Shown here piece after piece: positions 57,267-64,000 of a stretch of DNA of 64,000 nucleotides (its first letter is position 1; each line of letters opens with the position of its first letter). Where the stretch lies: the NCBI GenBank assembly GCA_965203855.1, contig CBDBDN010000008.1, forward strand, positions 248,001 through 312,000. Direction: 5' to 3'. A model generated the notes under the pieces. It saw nothing but the letters and a program-made list of their open reading frames with translations. It was not told the DNA's origin and ran no database searches. Position numbers and translations under genes: made by a program. Origin of the DNA: Bin87 sp965203855 (GTDB lineage Bacteria > Chloroflexota > Dehalococcoidia > Lucifugimonadales > UBA3495).

Positions 57267-57950
57267 CTATTGCAAGTCAAAAATACGCTGGCGCACTGCG
57301 AATACGAAACCGGGCAGCACATCATCACCGCTGACGGTTTCCGGGTCGTCCAGAATCGTAGCCGGAACGCCGGGTCGGTAGATGTGAACCTGCCGCCGAT
57401 ACGGGTCAATCAGCCAGCCCAGCAGCGCCCCGTTGGCAATGTACTGCTCCATTTTGCGCTGCAACGGCGGCAGCGTGTCCGTCTCCGACACGATCTCGGC
57501 AACGAAAGCCGGGCAGACGGTGATGGCGCCCCCGGCGGATACCGGCGGCATCGCGGCCACCTGCGCCGGGGAAAGCCACAGCGCATCGGGCCGGATCCGG
57601 GAACCATCGGGAAAACGCATATTGGCATTGGGGCCGTGCACTTCGCCGCCGATGTCATCGGTTTCGTTCCAATTAAACAGGCCAACAAAGAGTCGGCCCT
57701 CGGCCATTCCGCCACCGCGATTTACCATAGGGCTAATCACCAATTCCCCTTTGTTGGTCAGTTCCAGGTTGAAACCCCGCTCCTCGTTAGCCTGATACAG
57801 GTCGGCCATCCACTGGTCAATCTCCGCATCGCTGAGCTTGCCGGCAACGGATTTGAGGATGGGGCTGATGTTGACGCGCAACGGTTGCAGCAGTTCGCAA
57901 TCGTCCGCAACCGCGGCGGCGTCTTGGGTGATGTTCACGGTGGCAGTCAT
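57267..57950 (-). CDS. Uma2 family (DUF820) protein, copy 5
   Basis: 227 residues, near-identical to copy 4 outside residues ~78-110, where it reads RGGGMAEGRLFVGLFNWNET in place of LDGLAAEFQMAGTLFNYTEA. Same motifs (IRPDALWLSP, FVAEIVSETD, GWLIDPYRRQVHIYRPG). Lies 24 bases behind copy 6 and 23 before copy 4, so the cluster is likely one operon. Confidence 0.85.
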   Translation of the reverse strand: MTATVNITQDAAAVADDCELLQPLRVNISPILKSVAGKLSDAEIDQWMADLYQANEERGFNLELTNKGELVISPMVNRGGGMAEGRLFVGLFNWNETDDIGGEVHGPNANMRFPDGSRIRPDALWLSPAQVAAMPPVSAGGAITVCPAFVAEIVSETDTLPPLQRKMEQYIANGALLGWLIDPYRRQVHIYRPGVPATILDDPETVSGDDVLPGFVFAVRQRIFDLQ

Positions 57951-57973
57951 AGCATCCGTCCCTTTCGGTTCAT

Positions 57974-58666
57974 CTATTGCAGGTCAAAAATCCGCCGCCG
58001 CACCGCGAATACGAAACCGGGCAGCACATCATCGCCGCTGACGGTTTCCGGGTCGTCCAAAATCTCAACCGGAGCACCAGGGCGGTAGATGTGAACCTGG
58101 CGCAGCAAAGGGTCAATCAGCCAGCCGAGTGCTACGCCGTTGTCCAGCCATTCCTCCATTTTGGCCTGCTGGGATTCCAGCGTGTCGGAACGGGAGCGGA
58201 TTTCGGCCACGAACCGGGGTGCGAAAGGCAGGGCGTGATGCCGCTGTCCGGGTGGAGGCAGTTCCGCCAGCTGCTCCGGCGCAATCCAGCCGGCGTCAGG
58301 AGCGCGGCGGCCCAGCCGGGATATACGCACTAACTCGTTGCCAATCGCTACTTTGCCGCCCGCGCCGGCGTCAGTCCAGGTTGCCAGGTCGTACTGCAAA
58401 TTAAACTGGCGTTCCGCCCCGTCTCGGCTCTCTGATGCCATTGCAATCAATCTCCCGTTGCAGTCAATCTCAAACTGGCAGCCCAGCTGCGCGTTGTCGG
58501 CGGTGAAACGGAGGAACCAGTCATCCAGCGCATTATCAGAGAACAGAACCAGTAGAGAGCGAATGTCCAGCGTGAATTCCGGCGGCTCCGCCTTATCCAA
58601 CGCAGGTTTGATTGCCGGGTCGAGGGCCGGCTGCCGGACGGGAAAGACTGCCGTTGAGGTGGTCAT
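57974..58666 (-). CDS. Uma2 family (DUF820) protein, copy 6
   Basis: 230 residues. A different N-terminal half from copies 4-5 (FTLDIRSLLVLFSDNALDDW and FLRFTADNAQLGCQFEID) joined to a similar catalytic half: RAPDAGWIAPEQL, APRFVAEIRSRSDTLESQQA, LGWLIDPLLRQVHIYRPG. The last 60 residues match copy 5 in DNA (ILDDPETVSGDDVLPGFVFA), indicating exchange between neighbours. Confidence 0.85.
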   Translation of the reverse strand: MTTSTAVFPVRQPALDPAIKPALDKAEPPEFTLDIRSLLVLFSDNALDDWFLRFTADNAQLGCQFEIDCNGRLIAMASESRDGAERQFNLQYDLATWTDAGAGGKVAIGNELVRISRLGRRAPDAGWIAPEQLAELPPPGQRHHALPFAPRFVAEIRSRSDTLESQQAKMEEWLDNGVALGWLIDPLLRQVHIYRPGAPVEILDDPETVSGDDVLPGFVFAVRRRIFDLQ

Positions 58667-58695
58667 CGTGTGTCTCCTTACGCCGGTCCGGTGAA

Positions 58696-59454
58696 TTAGC
58701 GCAGGTCAAAAATCCGCCGCCGCACCTCAAACACAAACCCCGGCATTACATCCTCTCCGCTGACGGCCTCCGGGTCATCCAGCGTTTCAACCGGAACGCC
58801 GGGCCGGTAGATGTGAACCTGCCGCAGCAAAGGGTCAATCAGCCAGCCGAGGGCGACGCCGTTGTCCAGCCATTCCTCCATTTTGGCCTGCTGGGATTCC
58901 AGCGTGTCGGAACGGGAGCGGATTTCAGCCACAAAGCGGGGCGCAAAGGGTATGCCGTGATGCATCCAATCCGGCGGCAGCAATTCGTCATTAATCTGTT
59001 CCGGCGCTATCCAGCCGGCGTCCGGGGCGCGCCGCCCGCCGCCCGCAATTCTGACCAATGCGTTGCCCGGCAACACCAGCCCGCCGGTTCCGGCATCCGA
59101 CCAAGTACGCGCATCGTAGTACAAATTCCCCGCGGCGATCCGTCCTGAAAAACTTTCCGAAGCCATGGCAATCAAATTCCCTTCCCGGTCAATCTCAAAC
59201 TGGCAGCCCAGATCAACGTTGTCCGCCGTGAACCGCAAGAACCAATCGTCCAAAGCGTCATTATCGCCCAGCAGATCCAAGACGGAATTGATGTCCAGGA
59301 CGAAGCCGTTGGGCCGGCCAGTATCAGTAGCCGCGCCGTCGGCCATAGCGTCTGCTGCCGTCGGCTCCGGCATGACGGCCGGCGGCAAGTCGGCCCCGAT
59401 GGCGACCGCCGAGGAACGAGAAACGGCAGCGGCGGCTTGCGTAGTCGTAGTCAT
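58696..59454 (-). CDS. Uma2 family (DUF820) protein, copy 7
   Basis: 252 residues from ATG 59454. Close to copy 6 in the core (DALDDWFLRFTADNVDLGCQ, APRFVAEIRSRSDTLESQQA, LGWLIDPLLRQVHIYRPG), with a longer Ala/Thr-rich start. Its end, EAVSGEDVMPGFVFEVRRRI, matches copy 4, not copy 6. First gene of the four-gene minus cluster; hemQ ends 21 bases upstream. Confidence 0.83.
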   Translation of the reverse strand: MTTTTQAAAAVSRSSAVAIGADLPPAVMPEPTAADAMADGAATDTGRPNGFVLDINSVLDLLGDNDALDDWFLRFTADNVDLGCQFEIDREGNLIAMASESFSGRIAAGNLYYDARTWSDAGTGGLVLPGNALVRIAGGGRRAPDAGWIAPEQINDELLPPDWMHHGIPFAPRFVAEIRSRSDTLESQQAKMEEWLDNGVALGWLIDPLLRQVHIYRPGVPVETLDDPEAVSGEDVMPGFVFEVRRRIFDLR

Positions 59455-59474
59455 CGCAGTCGTCGGCTCCTCAC

Positions 59475-60173
59475 TTATGCCGCATCGTCCAGGCATTCCC
59501 GCAGCGGGCGGTTGATGCAGGAGAAAATCGGCGTGTCTTGCAGGGTATAGGGGCGGGCTTTGGACTCCCGCAGCGCCATTACCAGGTCCAGGAAACCGCC
59601 GGGATCGTCCGTTTCAAATCCCAGTATGAACTCCGGGTCGTCCAGCCCGAAAGAGTAGGCGGTGGAGATTTTCACTTGCGGATACTGATGCCCGATGACG
59701 AAATGCTCGTTCATCATTTCCTGGCGGCGTTCCTGGGGCAGCTGATACCAGTCGTGGGTTTTCCAGAACGGGTACATAAAGAGGTAGCGGCGGCCGACGA
59801 TGCGGAGCGACGCCGTGTCCCCCGCGCCGTCCTGCCCCTCGTGCCGGTGGTCATCAATGTAAGGCGAGCGGCGGGTCATTCCCAGGTAAGAATGGGGGGT
59901 TTCCAGATAGCCGGCCAGCCGGGTGCGGTTCAGCTGCGCCGCCAGTTCGTTGATGGCCTCCAGCTCCGGGGATACGCCCCACAGCATAAAGTCGGCGTCG
60001 CCGCGGGTGCCGGCCAGCGTGTAGGTATTGAGGGCCAGGCGGTCGGCGTATTCGGCGGCAACGGCGGCGAACTCATCCTTGCCGGCGGCGCGGTCGGCGG
60101 CGGGCAAACGGCGCCATTCCGGCTGCACCTTGTAGAATGTATATTTGACGAAATCACGGCGCGGGTCTGCCAT
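59475..60173 (-). CDS. hemQ: Coproheme decarboxylase (HemQ/chlorite dismutase family)
   Basis: 232 residues from ATG 60173 (GAGAGG eight bases upstream). Ferredoxin-like repeats of the chlorite dismutase fold: KYTFYKVQPEWRRLPAADRA at the start, GTRGDADFMLWGVSPELEAI, then RYLFMYPFWKTHDWYQLPQ, and EHFVIGHQYPQVKISTAYSFG with the heme-binding His and GLDDPEFILGFETD. These blocks mark the HemQ group, which decarboxylates coproheme III to heme b. It supplies heme for the cytochromes encoded at 27-36 kb. Other heme genes are not nearby. Confidence 0.88.
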   Translation of the reverse strand: MADPRRDFVKYTFYKVQPEWRRLPAADRAAGKDEFAAVAAEYADRLALNTYTLAGTRGDADFMLWGVSPELEAINELAAQLNRTRLAGYLETPHSYLGMTRRSPYIDDHRHEGQDGAGDTASLRIVGRRYLFMYPFWKTHDWYQLPQERRQEMMNEHFVIGHQYPQVKISTAYSFGLDDPEFILGFETDDPGGFLDLVMALRESKARPYTLQDTPIFSCINRPLRECLDDAA

Positions 60174-60381
60174 CAGCAACCTCTCAAATCCGCCGGCTCT
60201 GATTGTGCCGGGGCGATGCGGATAGGCCAATCATAGCACAACGGCGCAACAGCGCTGAATCTCTGCGACGAATCTCTGTGACCTTTCGGCCCGGCGTCAA
60301 CCGCCCCGAATAGGTTACAATCTACCTGGGGAAAATCCCGATCCTGTTTATCCTGTGCATCGGCGTAAAGAGAGGGTTCTG

Positions 60382-61089
60382 ATGGAAATTCGCATTGGCA
60401 GTCTGACGCGGGACGCCCGGGAAGCGCAGGGCGCCGCTCTGGTTATTGATGTGTTTCGCGCTTTTACTACCGCCGCCATCGCCTTTGACCGGGGGGCGGC
60501 GCGCATCACGCTGGTAGCCGAAGTTGACGAGGCGCTGGACCTCCGCCGCCGCAATCCCGCCATCGCCGACATTCTGATGGGCGAAGTGGACGGCAAACGG
60601 CCCGACGGGTTTGACTACGGCAATTCCCCCTACGAGGCGTCAACTGTGGACTTTGCGGGCAAAAGCGTAGTGCAGTCCACGCGAGCCGGCACGGTAGGCA
60701 CGGCGGCGGCCGGCGCCGCCGGCTGCGACCCCATCTATGTAACTTCATTCGTAGTGGCCGGCGCTACCGTCCGCGCCTTGCACGCCGAAAACCCGCCGCC
60801 GGAACGCGTAACCATCCTGGCCATGGGCGATCAGGGCGTCAACCGCTCCGACGAGGACGAACACTGCGCCCTGTACCTCCGCAACCGGCTGGAAGGCCGC
60901 AGCCCCGACCCGGAAGCCGTCCGCAAACTGATCATGGCCGGCGGCGCCACCCAAAAGTTCTTTGACGAAACCCAACCCCAATACCACCCCCGCGATGTAT
61001 CCCTAGCCCTGGAAGTTGACCGCTACAACTTCGCAATGCGGGTAACGCGGGAGGACGGGGGGCTGCTGGTGGCGCAGAGGGTAGTGTGA
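60382..61089 (+). CDS. comB: 2-phosphosulfolactate phosphatase family protein (ComB)
   Basis: 235 residues from ATG 60382. ComB marks: ALVIDVFRAFTTAAIAFDRG (the DV.RA(T/F) box with acidic metal ligands), LMGEVDGKRPDGFDYGNSPYE, SVVQSTRAGTVGTAAAG, and ILAMGDQGVNRSDEDEHCAL-YL. The enzyme removes phosphate from phosphosulfolactate in coenzyme M synthesis; bacterial homologs without the rest of that pathway may act on another phosphorylated sulfonate. No comA gene is seen. An inverted mini-repeat lies just upstream (about 60328-60370). Confidence 0.85.
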   Translation: MEIRIGSLTRDAREAQGAALVIDVFRAFTTAAIAFDRGAARITLVAEVDEALDLRRRNPAIADILMGEVDGKRPDGFDYGNSPYEASTVDFAGKSVVQSTRAGTVGTAAAGAAGCDPIYVTSFVVAGATVRALHAENPPPERVTILAMGDQGVNRSDEDEHCALYLRNRLEGRSPDPEAVRKLIMAGGATQKFFDETQPQYHPRDVSLALEVDRYNFAMRVTREDGGLLVAQRVV

Positions 61090-61109
61090 ATCGGAGCACA
61101 CCATTGGTA

Positions 61110-61388
61110 TTAGGCATTTCGCGACAGACGGTTCAACATCCCTCCAAGGACGCCGAAGCATTTCACACAGAACTTCGGATTGTTGTGGTATGCCTTTGCC
61201 ATTTCACGGGCATCATTCATGTCATTGTGGAATCCCAAGTCCTTGTAATGGCGATCGGACGGCAAGTCGTTGCAACTGGTGATCTGCTCGTCGTCGCTGG
61301 CCTTCGCAACCCCATAAGTAGGGTTGTAAGGGAGGTCCTCGTAGATATGGATTTTGCCCGAATCGGTATTCAGCGTATATTTCTGCAT
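61110..61388 (-). CDS. 92-residue protein coupled to the N6-methyltransferase gene
   Basis: ATG 61388 comes one base after the methyltransferase stop, with GGGAG inside the last codons of that gene as ribosome site. The product begins QKYTLNTDSGKIHIYEDLPY and has KFCVKCFGVLGGMLNRL near the end, a CxxC that may bind metal. Composition is polar, unlike the GC-driven repeats. Function unknown; position suggests a small partner of the methyltransferase. Confidence 0.65.
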   Translation of the reverse strand: MQKYTLNTDSGKIHIYEDLPYNPTYGVAKASDDEQITSCNDLPSDRHYKDLGFHNDMNDAREMAKAYHNNPKFCVKCFGVLGGMLNRLSRNA

Positions 61389-61389
61389 C

Positions 61390-64000
61390 TTAATACTCCC
61401 TGATCCCCAACGCCCGCATAATCACACGGTTGCCCCCATGCACCGACGGCTCCCGGCACCATTGCTGACGCAGAGCAGCGATTGCGGCGTTGGCCTGCTG
61501 ATCTTCTCCTAACCCTACCATTGCTAGCGCAACTGCGTCAATCCGATGACGGTTAGCGTCCTGGAAAGCGTAGGATGCTGGTTGCAACTCCAATGCCGCC
61601 AGTTCGTCAATATGCTGTGCTGCGATGGCCCGCGCTTGCACTCCAGCGTCATTGTCTGCGGTAAAATCGGGGACGGGAAAGCCGTACAACCCGCGTATCT
61701 GCAAGCGTGCGCGGCCGCTTTGAGTGGTCTGAGAATAGCAGGTTCTGACCATCAACCCCAGCGTTGAATTGAGCCAGATTGCCAACGCCGATTTCGTTCC
61801 GTCGTCATCCGACAATAATGCCGTCCAGGTACTGCCGCCCATCATTAACTGTTCCGTGCGCGCCGCCGCCAATGCTTGCGAAGTCAAGCGTAGATTGCGG
61901 GATATGAACAGATTGCTGCGCTGCGCCAGCATTTGCCGCAGTCGTCCCTCATCAGCGACCGCCGGATAGCCCTCGTGTGTGGGCAAGGTCAAAATGCTGC
62001 GCTGCGTTTCGGCTTGGGCAGACCACAATGACGGGTAAGTTGGCAGTTCCCGCGGCGCAATCGGGTCAAAAGTAAATGCCCCGATTGCTTCGCGGCCTCG
62101 TATATGGCCAATCAGATGATGGGTTGGGCCAATGCCAACTACCTGGTCCAGCGTAGTGGCCGGCAAACTGAAATCCCAACGCTCCCGGCTGGCGGGGAAA
62201 TAAAGCCGCCCGTCCATCAGCTCGTCGGCAACTGCTGCCAGATTATGGTTCCGCATCCCGGCGGCGAACCAGGGGAACCCGGCTTGCGGAGTCCGTAAAT
62301 GTACCCAGCTGCCAACCCGGTTTCTGAACCTGCTGGATATATGGATGGCATCTCCGTGCAGATTAGTATGGTCAATGTCATTAATGATATTGGCGTACCA
62401 ATAAGACTGCGCCTCGGACGCTGGCGGAGTTTCCAAATTGACGCACAGGACACCATCCCGTCCGGCAGCGTCGCTTTCGGTTCGTTTGGCGGCAATCAGC
62501 AGCATTTCGTTCATATAGGTATCCGCCGACATCATTGCGCTTTCGTGGGCGGAAAATGCGATGATGGTTATATCCCGGTATTCGCTTTCAATAGTGCGCC
62601 GAAATCCCTCCCACGATTCGGCGTGCGCCGCCGTCAACGGCAGCACCGTCGCGAAAATCCCGCCGTCATGCAGCTTGCGGTCGGCCAACGCCGCGAAATC
62701 AGCGCCCAAGCCGGCCTGCCCGTCAGTAATTTCGCTGCCGCCGGCGGCCCGCAAGCCGTTGCGGATATGCGTCAGCCGTTTCACGCTGCGCCGCCGCTGT
62801 TTGTCGTCAATACCGCTGACATCAAACAACGCCCGCTCGCCTCGAGCCCGTGAATAAGGCGGGTTTTGTATCACCAAGTCCATACTGTGATGCGGCACCG
62901 GGAGCATGGTCGGAGTTGACTGATTCGCCGTCGCCGTCTGCACCGTCTGCCCGGTTACATCGGTAATCTGCTCCTCCTCAATCAGTTCCAGCGACCCGGT
63001 TTTGCCGCCCAGCACGGCTACCGATGCGATGCGCGCCGTGTGGTACTCGGTGGCAATCTCGGCCGACGACAGGCCCGCCGCCGTCATATGCGACGCCAGG
63101 GCGTTGATGTCCAGCCCGGTGATTGACTGCTCCATCATTGTGCGGTGCAAGTTGGCGGAGCTGCCGCCGGCGGTTTCGTGGCGCTGCCGGATTTGACGAT
63201 AGGCGGCGCGCAGCAGCGTTCCCGTGCCGCAGGCCAGGTCGGCAATCCGCAGGTTGGCGGCGGCCGCGGCATCCGACCAGTCGGGCAGATTGATGCGCGA
63301 CACGGACAGGCGGGCCAACAGTTCCGCCGTTTCCGGCAGCGTGTAGTGGGCGGCGGTTTCCTCGCGGTCGTCCAGCAGTTTCGGAAAAAGTTCGCCGGCG
63401 AAGTCCACATGGTTGCCCAGCCGCAGCGCGGTAATGTTTTCCGCCATCTCGGACAACTGCTCCATAGCGCGGACGCCCGGCTCAATGGGCATCCGGTCGT
63501 CCAGCGCGGTGCGCGCCGTATTGAATATGGAACCGTAGTTGACGGCCAGGATTTTGTCCCATTCCCGCCGCAAAGCAGTGAGGGACAAGGCGCCCATATT
63601 GGCGGCGCGAATCTGGGCGATGGTCTGCAAGCCGGCATTTTGCAGCGATGGGGAATGCGCCGCCAGCAGGTTGTGCAGCCGCAGCGAAGTCAGCCAGATG
63701 CAGCAGGCCATCCGCAGCCCCTGCACATCGTCCCGCTGCCCCAGCGTGCGGGCAATGGCGCCGGCCACGCCGGGCGGCATACTGCGGTACAGGTAATCGG
63801 CCAGGCTGTGGATTTGCGCGGCGACGGCGTCGGCCATAGTGGACACCAGCAGAGGCGGCGCCGAGGCGTACTCGCACATTACGGCCAGGTCGTCAACGCT
63901 GCCGGTTACATCGCCGACTTCAGGCCACACGCTGGCATCCGCATCAGTTCCCGATGGACCGGCGTAGAGGACGGCCAGACGCAGTTCAACGCCGTCGGGC
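61390..64000 (-). CDS. N6-adenine DNA methyltransferase (gamma class, 5' end outside window)
   Basis: The frame is open to the window edge (last residues read PDGVELRLAVLYAGPSGT at the N-terminal side), so more than 869 residues are present and the start lies beyond 64000. Motif I IADLACGTGTLLRAAYR and motif IV LVIQNPPYSRARGER (NPPY) occur in gamma-class order about 130 residues apart. The N-terminal part is helical, as in HsdM-like enzymes; the C-terminal half (SSRFRNRVGSWVHLRTPQAG; TLGLMVRTCYSQTTQSGRAR) resembles the target-recognition end of Type IIG/HsdM-like proteins. No nuclease motif seen. The small gene 61110-61388 is coupled to it. Confidence 0.85.
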   Translation of the reverse strand, partial: PDGVELRLAVLYAGPSGTDADASVWPEVGDVTGSVDDLAVMCEYASAPPLLVSTMADAVAAQIHSLADYLYRSMPPGVAGAIARTLGQRDDVQGLRMACCIWLTSLRLHNLLAAHSPSLQNAGLQTIAQIRAANMGALSLTALRREWDKILAVNYGSIFNTARTALDDRMPIEPGVRAMEQLSEMAENITALRLGNHVDFAGELFPKLLDDREETAAHYTLPETAELLARLSVSRINLPDWSDAAAAANLRIADLACGTGTLLRAAYRQIRQRHETAGGSSANLHRTMMEQSITGLDINALASHMTAAGLSSAEIATEYHTARIASVAVLGGKTGSLELIEEEQITDVTGQTVQTATANQSTPTMLPVPHHSMDLVIQNPPYSRARGERALFDVSGIDDKQRRRSVKRLTHIRNGLRAAGGSEITDGQAGLGADFAALADRKLHDGGIFATVLPLTAAHAESWEGFRRTIESEYRDITIIAFSAHESAMMSADTYMNEMLLIAAKRTESDAAGRDGVLCVNLETPPASEAQSYWYANIINDIDHTNLHGDAIHISSRFRNRVGSWVHLRTPQAGFPWFAAGMRNHNLAAVADELMDGRLYFPASRERWDFSLPATTLDQVVGIGPTHHLIGHIRGREAIGAFTFDPIAPRELPTYPSLWSAQAETQRSILTLPTHEGYPAVADEGRLRQMLAQRSNLFISRNLRLTSQALAAARTEQLMMGGSTWTALLSDDDGTKSALAIWLNSTLGLMVRTCYSQTTQSGRARLQIRGLYGFPVPDFTADNDAGVQARAIAAQHIDELAALELQPASYAFQDANRHRIDAVALAMVGLGEDQQANAAIAALRQQWCREPSVHGGNRVIMRALGIREY

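Overview
The window is high-GC bacterial DNA that best fits a Chloroflexota genome (SAR202/Dehalococcoidia-like, marine or sponge-associated). This is inferred from gene content: a complete alternative complex III cluster beside system I cytochrome c maturation genes, a HemQ-type coproheme decarboxylase, a TIGR03086-type protein, many Uma2 (DUF820) genes, SMP-30/NHL, TRAP and oligopeptide uptake genes. I ran no search, so the taxonomy is tentative. Gaps between genes are dominated by one palindromic repeat family (core TTCCGGC-GNRA-GCCGGAA flanked by CCGTCA), as single hairpins, ~96-bp paired elements and short-period arrays. A second mini-repeat (ACACCGATGGACAGGATGG type) is also common.

Layout. 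1-7 kb: 3' part of holB, a Smr protein, an HNH nuclease, a secreted protein with a 16-base homopolymer in its 5' end, two small CvpA-like membrane proteins, and cmk-plsC. 7-12.6 kb: NYN-domain protein, dapA, asd, an MFS carrier, a small membrane protein. 13-16.9 kb: two oligopeptide ABC ATPases ending at a clear terminator, three tiny membrane proteins, an SDR without its catalytic residues. 17-19.4 kb: three Uma2 genes, two from a recent 806-bp duplication. 19.4-26.1 kb: ROK kinase, then a cytochrome c maturation run (TlpA-like thioredoxin, secreted protein, coiled-coil proteins, CcmI-like, CcmF, CcmH). 26.1-26.9 kb: a HEPN-like two-gene pair coupled to ccmH. 27-36.1 kb: alternative complex III with ActB split in two, two adjacent NrfD-like subunits and two ActD copies, behind a good promoter.

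36.4-48 kb: sulfotransferase, undecaprenyl-phosphate sugar transferase, tRNA-Ala(GGC), NHL protein, peptide-binding lipoprotein, SMP-30 lactonase, TRAP large permease, flavin disulfide oxidoreductase and an Mrr-type endonuclease. 48-54.7 kb: an AprA-type flavoprotein with no AprB, a DinB/TIGR03086 protein, tRNA-Ser(GCT), miaB and nadA. 54.7-64 kb: a DNA methyltransferase fused to an HNH nuclease, four more Uma2 genes, hemQ, comB, and a large N6-adenine methyltransferase (cut by the window end) coupled to a 92-residue protein.

Respiration is the main theme: the ActABCDEF-like complex passes quinol electrons to cytochrome c, its downstream ccm genes attach heme, and hemQ makes heme. Lysine/DAP synthesis (asd, dapA), NAD synthesis (nadA), CMP kinase and acyltransferase are housekeeping. 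The most unusual items are a structured ~170-bp dispersed repeat present as two copies 50 kb apart (one behind a good promoter), the MITE-like hairpin family with arrays grown from its terminus, the Uma2 gene clusters, the HEPN pair, and the homopolymer tract.
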